From assembly GCF_000003815.2 (NCBI RefSeq), contig NC_049996.1, positions 17,383,433 to 17,407,421 on the forward strand: a stretch of 23,989 nucleotides of DNA, written 5' to 3'. The DNA comes from Branchiostoma floridae. Its lineage: Eukaryota > Chordata > Leptocardii > Amphioxiformes > Branchiostomatidae. The notes below the pieces were generated by a model that worked only from the letters and a program-made list of their open reading frames with translations, was not told the DNA's origin and did no database searches. The number at the start of each line of letters is the position of its first letter. Positions within the stretch are counted from its first letter, which is position 1. This document shows positions 1-10,309 of this stretch, piece after piece. The translations under genes were made by a program, and so were the position numbers.

Positions 1-889
1 TATAAAGACGAGAGATTTATTTCCAAGGCAACAGACCAAAGTGACATAGCATTATGACGTTGCAGTCAGTATACGTTCAAAGTCTCCCGTGCCCAGTGTA
101 TGAGAATCCCTTAATCTCTGTGTCATTTCTTTATCGTTAACATGGTCGTATTCAAGTCAGCATCCAAAAGAAATGGTTACATGTCCAAGCTTACTGCTTA
201 TTAGAGGAAGGAAAACGTTGTCAGAAACATCGGTAAACACGCATTTCCACTCTGAATCATTTACCATATCAAATTCTACTTTGTTGAATTCCAAAATGCC
301 CGTCAATGCTTGTCATTCCATATTGTAAGAAGCAAAACTTAATGTACAAAAATGAACAGCTATGACTCATATAACATTTTTATCTCATACAAAACCACTA
401 TCCCACCATAATTCATCAATTAGTACACTGTCCTATCGAGTGTGTACAACATTTTTCATTCAATATAAACAGCTTTCTTTGACCTCCACAAATTTTGCCT
501 TTATAAATATATTAAATGAAAGATTAAAATCAATCTTAATCCAAACCAAATCTATATTATCACTTAATTACAGGCATTTACAACTTTAGAGAGCTGAGTT
601 GCCCCCTAATTCAACTCTACCAAGTTTTTTCTTAGTCTGTAAGGAAACCATGCCACACATAGAATCACCAACATTGATTTCTTTGATTTAAGTATGCACA
701 AGGGAAATATACGTTGTAGGAGATTCTAGAATAAGTAACACAAGTAACATGGGATATCATACATGAATAAAACATACAAGTCATCTACGTTGCTTGGAAC
801 ATAGAAAGAAAGACGAATATTCAAATCAAAAACGTAGCCATAGGCTAGCCCAAGTCCTTTCTGGACCTTTATTTTTGACAACTCAACTT
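1..889. other. AT-rich sequence without a recognised gene
   Basis: No ORF here carries a motif I recognise, and I see no repeat structure. Because the minus-strand gene at 890-3421 ends at 890, the right-hand part is probably its 3' UTR and downstream flank. I did not find a confident polyadenylation signal. Confidence 0.4.
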
Positions 890-3421
890 TTAAGAACAAG
901 GTTCCATCTTGATGAGCAGCCCATACAGCATGATGGCATCCACGTGTTTGGTGGACCACTCGATCTCATCGTTACCGTAGATGGGGTCAATCCTGTCCCC
1001 ACGGCGCACATGGTGCAGGGTAGTCGGGCCGATACTGTAGCTTCCCGGCCGGATGCGGGCCTGAAATGCCGACCTCACCCGGTACTTCTGGCTGGTAGCT
1101 CTGTCTCGCCAGCTGTCAGAAGAGGTAAAGCAATTATTATTTAAGTGTTACCTACATCATCATGGAAACTCATCTGTGTTAATAGTAATCATAGTACAAT
1201 GCTAAACTTTTTTCTAACTCCAAGGTACACAAGGATAAAATTTTCAACGACCACTGTCGCCTTCTTCCGGATCAATACCGATATTTTCAACGACCACTTG
1301 ATCCATGTATACTTTTCAGTGTTGGAAGAAAGTTTAGCACACTCACCTATGCATATCACTAGGTGACACGAATTTTGATAGACGAAACATATATTGTGTA
1401 AATTTGTGTACAGCCAACGTAAAAATGTATAAGAATTCAATTTGAATATGGAACGTACATATATGGAGAGGAGTACGCGTCCCTGGAGGAGTACCGGATG
1501 CTGGGTGACACGAAGACTTGCAGCGTGTCGAACCCTTCAGGTTTCCACTCCTCGTTGTAGTGACCGTTCCTCTGCTTCAGGATCCGGAGAAAATGTCATC
1601 TCCTACAAATTAACGCATATCATGATTTGAATGGACTTAAGGTTTTCAGGTACTAAACGTAATGCCAAATAAGTAAACAAAGCTGAATTAACGTATATAT
1701 AACTGACACGTGGTCAGGCTACACGTGTGGGATCAAGAGAAAATATTGTTCGGTGTGACCAAATTACGGTTTCAGTTCCACAGGTCTTAACACCAACGTA
1801 AACCCCAATAAAATTCTCTCAATTTGATTTTTCTCATACAGAGAACAGTGTACAATTTCAGATCTGGGTACCGTTCGGCTTATACCGTTAACGGGTCATG
1901 AAAACACTATATATAATGATAAGGTTGAAGCCGCTACCCGGTCGGCGCAGTCCCCCCGTCTCCAGGATAGGTTTGATGTTGTCCCTCAGAGTTCCGTGGA
2001 AACAAATGTGCCACCTGTCAAACGCGGCGACTGTCCCACCCCGGGGCAGCTTCACCTGTGGCAGGGGCACCCTGGGTAACAGAGAGGAGGGACGTGATGA
2101 AACAGTGCTAAATTCTACCTGCACAAGAGTTCCAACTTCTCACGACTCCGCGAATATCTGAAACTTTTTGTACGTCTTGTTTTATTGTAGTTCATTGATT
2201 ATGCAAATATGTTTTTTATGAAGATTACATGTACGTGTGTCGAAACAATACCTCCCTGTAAAACGTAAATTTTCATAGCCTCTTTCCCACGGCCTGGGCT
2301 GTTAAGTCCGATCAATAACTAGATCTACTAACTCTGACCTCTACTTCCTACCACCCGGTAAGTCTCGCTTCCTGTCACTACCGACAGTGCATCTAAATGA
2401 CTATACGGATACACACCAACCCAGGCAAATACAAACACCGAAAACAGACTAAAATTAATAGACTGAGTCAATAATGGGGTTTTCACGTAACCGCCAACAC
2501 TTCTGTCTGAAAAAAAGCCGAACACCTACTGTAAAGCAAATCTGCTCCAGCCCAGCGGAAGGACGTAAGGTTTGGGCGGGTTTCCGCGTTGGTAGATCTC
2601 GATGTCTCCCCGTCTCTCGTGGCAGGATGGACAATAACACATGTCTCTCTCAGGGAAGAAGAGATTGTCTGTGGGACAAGCAATACGAAATATGTAATGC
2701 TGTATATGTTCCTGGAGCTCTCATACTTATCATTGAATATAAGGTTCTATTTGATTGGGGGATCTTATGCATGTACCATTGAAGTGCAACTCAACGTTGG
2801 ATCTAGTAATCAGAAGACATAACAATATGTGGACAAGACAGTCAACCCAAGTTTTGTATCGAGTTAAACAGGGAAAAATAAGCATGGCTACAGTAGCCTC
2901 ATTCACGGCCTTTATTACACAACAGTTGCAACGGCTACAATGTAAGGCAAACTTTAGTATATTGTACAAGACAACTGGCTACATAGTAACATCAATCTAT
3001 TACTGTAACAGTCATAACAGCAGATGTACATCATAGGCTTGTAATATCAAAAGAAAACACAGCGTACAAAGTGAGACAAAGCCATAATGTTGCATCAGAC
3101 TACTTGCTGACAACCATAGATTTAGTACTAGTACGAACTATTTATATTTACATGGCCGCGCGAAATTAAAAAAAAACGCGAATCAGCGGCGCACCGCCAA
3201 CCCCACCCCAACAATAAACGCCAATGCCCGTGGCAGGCTATGATGCTAAATCTACAGCTACAACTACTTACCCTGAAGACCAAGTTCATCCCTAAACCGT
3301 GCGCAGCGCCGCTGGTACTCGCACTTGTAACTGTTGAGTTTTGCCCGCCGGACTTCACGCACCAGCCCCGGGGTAAAGCTGGTATCATGTCTCGTCCTAG
3401 AATGTCCCCTTCCCGTGCGAC
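890..3421 (-). CDS. ADP-ribosyltransferase-like (HGT-motif) protein, last five exons
   Basis: Five minus-strand exons can be chained: 3421-3272, 2615-2530, 2071-1938, 1602-1459 and 1112-890 (stop TAA). Junctions are canonical: acceptor tttgtgtag at 3422, donor GTAAGT at 3271, donor GTAGGT at 2529, acceptor ttacccag at 2072, donor GTAGCG at 1937, acceptor atttgtag at 1603, donor GTACGT at 1458, acceptor tctgacag at 1113. Phases 0, 2, 1, 2 agree across every junction. The product begins VAREGDILGRDMIPALPRGW, then has a PKPYVLPLGWSRFALQ block, WHICFHGT, GHYNEEW, FDTLQVFVSPSIRYSS, AFQARIRPGSYSIGP and EIEW....GLLIK blocks. I recall this block order from large families of uncharacterised amphioxus and cnidarian proteins; the HGT box resembles the NAD-binding His-Gly-Thr of PARP or KptA-like folds, so the enzymatic role is inference. 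The 5' exons lie upstream of 3421 or are absent. Exon 1602-1459 needs one extra nucleotide to stay in frame. Confidence 0.62.
1459..1602 (-). CDS. Exon 4 of the HGT-motif gene, with an apparent 1-nt frameshift
   Basis: Entering in phase 1 from the preceding exon gives GDDIFSG and then a TCC TGA stop. Shifting by one base at about 1580-1587 (the GGATCC stretch) gives ILKQRNGHYN and continues in frame to the GTACGT donor in phase 2, which fits the last exon exactly. The exon is 144 nt, one short of what the flanking phases need. Either the copy is a recent pseudogene or the assembly lost one G. A downstream acceptor (after tcctgaag) would avoid the stop but breaks the phase. Confidence 0.55.
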
Positions 3422-3504
3422 CTACACAAAAAAATCATTATCATCAAATGTGTTCTGTTACATACATCCGAGAACCAAGATTGAGGTATGTCAACTAGGG
3501 CACG

Positions 3505-3703
3505 GTCACATAGGTCGTGCGATCGTCGTACGATTTTGATGCCATAGGATTTTCAAGCAGGCCGTGAGAGTACCAAACACTGACATGGATCTAAAACAGC
3601 TTTTTGTGTACCAAGACAGTTGAACTTTGCAGGAGACGTACATTTTTGTCCTCCAAAATGCCCGAAGTTAGCGATCGTACGACGATTGCACGACCTATGT
3701 GAC
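3505..3703. mobile_element. Short inverted-repeat element (MITE-like), about 200 bp
   Basis: The left arm starts GTCACATAGGTCGTGCGATC at 3505-3535, and its reverse complement is at 3673-3703 with one mismatch in about 31 bases. The 137-bp centre has no coding signal. Such a compact hairpin is typical of a non-autonomous DNA transposon. I could not define a target-site duplication, so the superfamily is open. Confidence 0.6.
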
Positions 3704-3773
3704 GCCTTTAGACTAATTTCCGGTGCTGCTACCCTGGGTGTTCAGACTTGACAGCCTTGCCGTGTCTTCTCTA

Positions 3774-3944
3774 CAAGCAGAGGTTGGTGGGGAAGATTGT
3801 GACCTTCATCTCCCGTTCTCAGTTCCCACCCCTCACCTTCAAAATGTCCTTTCAGCCTCCGACCATGGGCAGAGGTTGGAGAATGTGGAGAGAAACAGAA
3901 GATACGGGAAAAAGGTCACGATCTTCCCCACCAACCTCTGCTTG
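3774..3944. mobile_element. Short inverted-repeat element (MITE-like), about 170 bp
   Basis: CAAGCAGAGGTTGGTGGGGA at 3774 begins a 33-bp arm that recurs as its reverse complement at 3912-3944 with one mismatch. The element lies 70 bp from the MITE at 3505-3703, but the terminal sequences differ, so they are two families. The two overlapping ORFs across it are by-products of the repeat. Confidence 0.6.
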
Positions 3945-4829
3945 AATAATCTCCAGGCCATCAGGACCGGCTGACGACCTTTGGCTGCCAATACTCCTTG
4001 CCAGCTTTGATACTATCTTATGACACCGGTAAATCCGCCTGGTATTATCAACCTACCGTAATATGATCTTCCGAATTCGCTCATGGCTCTATTGTAGATC
4101 TAAAATGTCAGCGCCCGTCCAATACCAGAAAAGTCTACCTAATCCAACAATGTTAGAAACAGTGGTGAGCACCGGGATTTTCCAACAGAGACTGTAGTCA
4201 TTGGGGCTGGGAAAACCAGACTGGGAAAAACCCAGTTTCGCATAGTCGTCCAGACTTCATGGTCAATTGTCATTACGTCATTGCTATATCGCCCAGTCCA
4301 GCATCAGTGACTAGTTTCAGTGCAGCTGTCTTTCCAAGAACGCCTCACAGCCTTATGTGCACGAAACTTTGGCTTGGTTTCGGCGAACGTATCTCGTTAC
4401 AGATAAATATCTGTGCAAGGAGAATTATCAAGCCACAATTTAGGTCCGAAAACTCTGAATATATTTCTTCAAGGGCGAAAGAGAGTCGAAGCAAGGTGAG
4501 TTTCCCGCACTTCCGGGTTCAGAGTCCTACATTCTCAGGCACTGGAAAGTCTGAAATATCAACAGAAATAAGTGAATAGTTGCTCTTTATCAAGCAACAT
4601 GTTGTTGGAAAGATATCTCGTATGATTATTGCAACAAAGGGGACTTAAAAAGATGTTGACCTGGACAAAGTGTACGGGACTATCTATGGACAGTGTACGG
4701 GGGACGCCATTGGTCTGCTGACAAAGTTCATGGATAATAGAAAGGCTCACAAAGTTAGTCTCCTCACTCTCTATACTGGTGTCCTACTGTTACCTATTAA
4801 GACTTGCCCCAAATCAGGGGTGCATACTT
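3945..4829. other. Intergenic sequence, no gene recognised
   Basis: The longest ORF (106 codons, plus strand from 4259) has no recognisable domain and no splice context that supports it. I see no RNA gene or strong repeat here. Confidence 0.35.
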
Positions 4830-5556
4830 TAATGGACCGATCCTGAAGCCCCGGCCCGTTTGATCATGTTCTATTTTGAGCATCTCTGTCAAATACAGCG
4901 CTTGTCGGACAGAATTGGCCACCACCGCTGTTTAGCTGATAAAAACGACTGAATTCTGTTTAGCTTTCTTGGGCCTAAAATCCACTCAGACTGGGCCAGT
5001 CTTTGTTGAAGGCTACATCCACTGGGTAATGTCATTTGAGGAGGGGGCGGATATAGATGGAAAGGGCGTTATAATTTCAGTCAAAGCGGAAGCGGTAGGC
5101 GCTCCATAGCATTAATTGTTGGTAGGCAGGAGTGCCCGGTTTCTAACATGCAGTCGATAAACGTGGAAAGCGTGATACATATATCTGTGGCAGGGTTTCT
5201 ACTGCGTTTACTGCATGCATAACAGCTGCATGCTCATGATAAAAACGAAATTAAGACGAAAGCAACTCGGGCACTCGTGCAGAGGGAGCTTGTATTACAC
5301 GCCAACTAATTGAAACCTTCTACAAAGTCTGCTAGTGCAGAGTCACGTGTTTTGTACATACCCTGCTCTACATCTGCAGTGGCTCTCCCTCCCATAACAA
5401 CTCTCCTCAGTGGGTGTAGCCTTCAACAAAGAATAGCATAGCATTTTTCTTTGGCCATTTCTGTCCAACTGGGGCTGTTTTTGACGGGGTGTTCGAAATA
5501 GAATAGGGGTTCTACCTCAGGTGCTATTTGGCGTTCGATCAGGATCGGTCCATTGT
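4830..5556. mobile_element. Non-autonomous DNA transposon with long imperfect terminal inverted repeats
   Basis: AATGGACCGATCCTGA at 4831-4846 is matched in reverse complement at 5539-5554. Further inward, GGACAGAATTGGCCA near 4907 pairs with a related stretch near 5450-5470, and TTTGTTGAAGGCTACA near 5000-5020 pairs with its complement at 5415-5435. The arms are therefore some 200 bp long but diverged. There is no transposase ORF. The exact ends and target duplication are uncertain. Confidence 0.5.
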
Positions 5557-5597
5557 TTAAGAGTTCACTGAACTGCCTGCTGCACCATCATAGTGAA

Positions 5598-5943
5598 TCA
5601 TACTTTTAGGCTCTCACCTGTGTGAGTCCGCATGTGGGTCTTCAGATGAATCAGTTGCCTGAACTGCTTGCTGCACTTCTCACACCTGTAAGGTTTCTCC
5701 CCTGTGTGAGTCAGCAAGTGTTTCTGAAGCCCACTGTGTTGACTGAATTGCCTGCTGCACTCTTCACACTTGTAAGGTTTCTCCCCCATGTGAGTGAGCA
5801 TGTGGGTCTTCAAATGATCCCGCCTACTGAACTGCCTGCTGCACTCCACACATCTGTACGGTTTCTCCCCTGTGTGGATGTGCATATGCCTGGCCAAGTT
5901 GTCAGCTCTGCTGAACTGCCTCCCACAAACTTCACACCTCATC
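5598..5943 (-). CDS. C2H2 zinc-finger protein, terminal exon with four fingers
   Basis: The 114-codon frame encodes four consecutive Kruppel-type fingers: CEVCGRQFSRADNLARHMHIH, CVECSRQ...HMLTH, CEECSRQ...HLLTH and CEKCSKQ...HMRTH. All four keep C-x2-C-x12-H-x3-H and are joined by TGEKPY/F or MGEKPY linkers, followed by a short GESLKV tail and stop. The finger pattern implies sequence-specific DNA binding in the nucleus. A polypyrimidine-rich acceptor (tttccctccatcag) ends at 5944, so the exon starts at 5943 with G then ATG; the ATG may be internal to a spliced protein. The plus-strand zinc-finger exon at 14285 begins the same way, after a near-identical acceptor, so both belong to one gene family. 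Upstream exons are not seen. No frame damage is visible. Confidence 0.85.
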
Positions 5944-5963
5944 CTGATGGAGGGAAAAGATGA

Positions 5964-6648
<685 letters not shown>

Positions 6649-6689
6649 TCATGTCACTTCATTTCTTTCTGATAATGAATTACAACAAA

Positions 6690-7090
6690 AACTCCTCAAC
6701 CACTCCACCCCCAACCCTCCACATTTATTTTTTTTACCCCAGGGAGGTTAACAAAAAGTTACAGTTAAAAGGGCATGTGTTTCACCGGGGGGGGGGGGGG
6801 GGGGGTACGTTGCGCCATGTTCGAGAAATATCACTCTTTGTCCCATCATATCCCACTTCATTCCGATACTAGACCACTCTAAACAGTCATAAAAGATACG
6901 AACGGTGCAACTCACCGCTCAGTTGTCCAAACGACGCGACGGAAAGGCCTAGGAAGTGATGAACATTTTGTTCGCTCTTGTTTGGGATCCCGCCAGACGC
7001 CGTGGTGCATCATGGGAGCCACCAACAGTTAATCCAGCAACATGTTGATAGTGTACTTATATTTTAACCATACCACAAGTATGGTGAAAT
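6690..7090 (-). repeat. Dispersed repeat, inverted copy of 13.7-14.1 kb
   Basis: Segments such as AACCACTCCACCCCCAACCC near 6700, the block around 6830-6885 (TCCGATACTAGACCACTCT) and CGCCAGACGCCGTGGTGCAT near 6990 recur in reverse complement between 13.7 and 14.1 kb, and partly at 13.32-13.55 and 18.11-18.31 kb. The family has a homopolymer G/C tract at one site. It encodes nothing recognisable. Confidence 0.7.
6787..6805. repeat. Poly-G tract (19 G)
   Basis: An uninterrupted run of G within the dispersed repeat. The homologous position is 15 C at 13417-13431 and 12 C at 18189-18200, so the tract varies between copies. Confidence 0.95.
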
Positions 7091-7094
7091 ATAT

Positions 7095-7465
7095 TCTTTC
7101 TTTCTTTCTCTCTTTCTTTCTCTCTTTCTTTCTCTCTTTCTCTCTCTTTCTTTCTCTCTTTTTTTTCTCTTTCTTTCTCTCTTTCTTTCTTTCTCTCTTT
7201 CTTTCTCTTTCTTTCTCTCTTTCTTTCTTTCTCTTTCTTTCTTTCTTTCTTTCTCTCTCTCTCTTTCTCTCTCTCTCTTTCTCTCTCTCTTTCTTTCTCT
7301 CTTTCTTTCTCTTTCTTTCTCTCTTTCTTTCTCTTTCTTTCTCTCTTTCTTTCTCTTTTTTCTCTCTTTCTTTTTCTTTCTCTCTCTTTCTCTCTCTCTC
7401 TCTTTCTTTCTTTCTCTTTCTTTCTCTCTTTCTTTCTTTCTCTTTCTTTCTCTCTTTCTTTCTTG
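7095..7465. repeat. (CTTT)n / (CTCTTT)n microsatellite, about 370 bp
   Basis: Almost pure pyrimidine on the plus strand, with interspersed CTTT and CTCTTT units. It joins the 3' end of the retrotransposon at 7466-8609 on one side and the dispersed repeat on the other. The long Ser/Phe/Leu and Lys/Glu/Arg ORFs across it are translation artefacts. Confidence 0.97.
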
Positions 7466-8609
7466 TACTTTATTCCTCCACTTGGGAGAGCATAAAAAAA
7501 CACTCAGTTACATACAATAAAATTTCTCTTTAAAACATGCAGCTTATATATGTTACTAGTATGCGACACATTTATATAATCGCTAAATAGCGTTAATACA
7601 TAAAATCTGTGACAATTCCACTTCTTTCTCTTTCCAAACTCATGTCGTGTGACATGCTTCTGTTTTCTGTTGTTTTCTGTTATATTTCCAGACTCGAGTC
7701 CTTCCATATCGTGTGCTTTAAAGCCATAGACGCCAAGGGCTTTATAATTTTAGCCACTGTGAGGATAAAACATTCCCAACTCTCTGCTTCTACCTCTTCT
7801 TCGACTACTTCTGCCCCTAAGACAATCTCCACTAGTCTTTCATCAGGTTGTTGGAACACTCTAACAGCAACATTAACACCAAGTCTGTCTGTTATCTCAT
7901 TTACTATACCAGTTCTGATGTTGTTAAATGTAGTGCAATCAGCTACTAAGTGTCCTACAATGTCCTGAGTCATTCTGTCACATGTTGGACACAGTCTGTT
8001 GCCTTGGTTCACTGGAGCAGTGCTCAAATGTATGAGGTTTTGCAAGTTAACTCTGTGTTCTGGTTTCTTTCTGGCCAGTGTCCACAGTTTGTTGGGCTGC
8101 AGGGTTGTGTGATGTATTTTGTAGAATCTGGGGCACGTTTGTCTCTCAGCTACCCTGGCTTTCCACCGTTCCTCTTCCTTATTATTCACAGCTGTCGTAA
8201 CCACTCGTTTCCACTCCGTTACTGAAGGAAAGTCCCTTGTTAACCAATAATTTTCCAGGTATTGTTGGAGTCCATACTCTTTGGCAATTGGAAAACAGTC
8301 TCTCACAAAGCCTGTGGTAGTTTGGCACTTTCTCCTTAGAATATATGAGTAAAGTCTGTACGTGAAGATTTTTTTGGCCAATATTGTGCTAGGTAGTTGC
8401 GCCAGTCTTCCAAAGAAATATAGTTTGCGTTTGTCCATCATGGCTTTTAATGTCAGCATCCCCAGTGATCCCAGACTTGCATTTGTCTCTGTCTGGAAGT
8501 GCATTCCTTGCATTTGTTTTACCCCTGCTCTGTGGACTCTTTCTAACTTAAGTAGGTCGGTGTTGGTTGGATACCACATAAATAACAAAACATCAAATCG
8601 TTGTAACAA
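7466..8609 (-). mobile_element. 5'-truncated non-LTR retrotransposon
   Basis: On the minus strand it consists of the C-terminal part of ORF2 (8609-7680) followed by about 215 bp of 3' UTR that ends with GGAATAAAGTACAAG and runs straight into a GAAA-rich tract. Truncation from the 5' side and a simple-repeat 3' tail are usual for CR1/L2/RTE-like elements copied by target-primed reverse transcription. The 5' junction is near 8600-8610. No target-site duplication could be identified, since one flank is the microsatellite. Confidence 0.72.
7680..8609 (-). CDS. ORF2 C-terminal fragment of a non-LTR retrotransposon
   Basis: A 309-codon open frame without stops. The start resembles the end of the reverse transcriptase: a WYP.....LERVHRAGVKQMQG stretch, then SLGMLTLKAMMDKRKLYFFG, as in the region after the RT thumb of CR1-like elements. 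The middle has a CQTTTGFVRDCF block. Near the C terminus lies a zinc-binding-like motif CPTC...H..ADC (C-x2-C-x9-H-x4-C), found at the end of many such ORF2 proteins. Endonuclease and catalytic RT motifs (YADD-type) are missing through 5' truncation, so the copy cannot move on its own. The first Met at 8609 is only the first ATG after the truncation point. The intact frame suggests a fairly young insertion. Confidence 0.75.
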   Translation of the reverse strand: MLQRFDVLLFMWYPTNTDLLKLERVHRAGVKQMQGMHFQTETNASLGSLGMLTLKAMMDKRKLYFFGRLAQLPSTILAKKIFTYRLYSYILRRKCQTTTGFVRDCFPIAKEYGLQQYLENYWLTRDFPSVTEWKRVVTTAVNNKEEERWKARVAERQTCPRFYKIHHTTLQPNKLWTLARKKPEHRVNLQNLIHLSTAPVNQGNRLCPTCDRMTQDIVGHLVADCTTFNNIRTGIVNEITDRLGVNVAVRVFQQPDERLVEIVLGAEVVEEEVEAESWECFILTVAKIIKPLASMALKHTIWKDSSLEI

Positions 8610-9740
8610 CTACCAAGTGGATGTAACTGACAAAGAAATGAACAGTAAAACTTAAACAGATTAATGATTATCATTCATACATACCCAGTACTGAGACTGA
8701 CTGCTGGCTACAGCTGAATAATATCTACGCTTATAATTCCACCAGGTGCCATAATACTGGCAGATAAAAAACATTGTCATAAATAAAATGCCTTCTCAAG
8801 ACTGTCCTGAACATCTTAATATCTTAAGTGTATGTATTACTGATGCTTCATTGGGTACATCTCTCCTTAAATTAATTTTTTTCTCATCTTGCAGTATTTT
8901 GGCAACCGGTGGAATCATGATACTTAGATGTTAATTAGTTAAGTTAAGTTATAGGACTGGGTCTATGCGGTCAGCGTGGTGCAATAATACGAAGCTGGGC
9001 TGCACTGTTTTGGGGTTCCGTGCAATTAACAGAAGTGTGCGGTAATCCGTTGTGCAATTATCTGGCTTCTTCTGTACAATTAGAAAAACTGGTTGAATAT
9101 GTCAATTCACTAACTCCTAAGGATCGTATGCAAATGTCACTCAAATGTAAATTATGTTTGCCTATATCTAGCATTGCACTGAGAGATTGAATGGACGAAA
9201 TAAAAGACATTTTATATTTATTGACAACAACATGATCTTTATTGCATATTCATGCCCCTTTGTGGAAATGTGACGTTAACCTTGGCAAATATTGTTTTAT
9301 GAATAAAGGTTTTGTTTACAAATAATCTCCTTCCGAATGACATATGTAAGGAAAGAGGTAATATTTAAGGAAAGAGGATGTTTAGTAAGTAAATATTAAT
9401 TGAAGGGTGGGTTGGTATAAATGTCGCCAACATAGTCATTAGAGCGTTATAAAGTCCAGCATCAGAAGTTTTCACAGTAAATTAACAAGCTGTATACTGT
9501 ATGCTGTATACATCACCATGTTGGGACACAGAATCGTTACATTCTTAAGATACATCTTTTTCCACATGAAACCCTAAAATCCCATTAAAATTGATTGAAA
9601 AGTTTCTAAACAGATTTAGTGTGTGTGCTACTTTTCTTTGTGGGGAGGTGTATTCATACAGTCACATATTTATTTTCTTCACTTTGCTACTGTGGAATTA
9701 CTAAAGCCATGGATGGTGATTATGATACAGTTCTTTCGAG
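8610..9740. other. Intergenic sequence, no gene recognised
   Basis: AT-rich with no domain-bearing ORF. One short segment near 9120-9160 (GTATGCAAAT...GTAAATTATGTTTG) recurs near 11750 and 21497 and marks the duplicated block described there. Confidence 0.4.
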
Positions 9741-9751
9741 AGGATGTGGGT

Positions 9752-9767
9752 GGCCCTGAAAAGGGCC
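9752..9767 (-). terminator. Histone mRNA 3' stem-loop
   Basis: On the minus strand the sequence reads GGCCCTTTTCAGGGCC followed by ACCCA: a 6-bp stem with a TTTC loop, the form bound by SLBP in replication-dependent histone mRNAs. It lies 24 nt after the H2A stop codon, the usual spacing. Downstream, a purine stretch (CGAAAGAA, about 9733-9740) could be the histone downstream element that pairs with U7 snRNA. Both signals look intact. Confidence 0.9.
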
Positions 9768-9791
9768 AGGGTTTAAATCTCTGTCTGGATC

Positions 9792-9926
9792 TTACTGAGC
9801 CTTGCCGGTCTTCTTGGGTAGAAGCACGGCGTGGATGTTGGGGAGAACACCTCCCTGTGCAATGGTGACGCCGGACATCAGCTTGTTCAACTCCTCATCG
9901 TTACGGACAGCCAGCTGAAGGTGACG
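9792..9926 (-). pseudogene. Histone H2A, C-terminal 44 residues only
   Basis: The minus strand encodes [19 protein letters not shown], then [20 protein letters not shown] and TGKAQ, stop. This is the C-terminal third of canonical H2A, including the acidic-patch residues NDEEL and the docking domain that contacts H3-H4 in the nucleosome. The N-terminal tail and most of the histone fold are absent: at the CCCGTCACC sequence the H2A frame meets a different exon (9927-9966) in another frame. The histone stem-loop follows. L-to-M and G-to-S changes at LMSG differ from most H2A (LLGG/LLGK). This is a translocated gene end, not a functional histone gene. Confidence 0.9.
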
Positions 9927-9966
9927 GGTTTCTCATCATCATCAACATACTTCTTGGAAACAGCAG
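9927..9966 (-). pseudogene. SKKYxDDDE exon relic joined to the H2A fragment
   Basis: The minus strand reads [16 protein letters not shown] across the junction. Related sequences follow a clean acceptor (cttgttgcag) at 11509 (AASKEYKNDDDEEDT) and 21276 (AASKKYVNDDEE). Here the acceptor is damaged (cttgttactg), so the copy is probably dead. I do not know the parent protein; context hints at a caspase-like gene family. Confidence 0.5.
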
Positions 9967-10099
9967 TAACAAGATAAAGAAAATGATATGAATGTTTCTG
10001 TGGCTAGAAATGCAAGATTACTGTTGCTTCATTGGAACAGCTCTCCTAAAGATAAAGAACATGTGAATGTTTCTGTGGCTAGAAATGCAAGATAAATTA

Positions 10100-10305
10100 G
10101 TCAGAGACTATGACTCGCTCGTGTATCTCAAGATTACCAAGCTGGCTGAAGTGCCAGCTGCACAACCAACAAAGTTTCTTACCTGCATGAGTCTCCATGT
10201 GCCTTTCAGAGTGGATTCCAAGCCGAAGCTCTTGCTGCACATCACACAGCTGTAGGGTTTCTCCTGTGTGGGTACGCATGTGCCTTTTCAGACCAGTTGT
10301 CCCAA
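10100..10305 (-). pseudogene. Decayed C2H2 zinc-finger exon
   Basis: Reading the minus strand gives GTTGLKRHMRTHTGE, then with a +1 shift KPYSCVMCSKSFGLESTLK, then with another shift RHMETHAGKK, then CWLCSWHFSQLGNLEIH. So about three fingers are recognisable but two frameshifts separate them, and the last finger lacks its second His. The 5' side is interrupted by the foldback element at 10310-10958: across the insertion the flank reads KKQ-LIGTTGLKRHMRTHTG in one frame once one TTAA is removed. The gene was thus a zinc-finger exon when the element inserted, or shortly before. Confidence 0.75.
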
Positions 10306-10309
10306 TTAA

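Noticed and set aside
4259-4579. 106-codon plus-strand ORF
   Set aside because: No recognisable motif, no splice or start context, and length expected by chance.
7042-7533. Long ORFs on both strands rich in Ser/Phe/Leu or Lys/Glu/Arg
   Set aside because: They only translate the CTTT/GAAA microsatellite.
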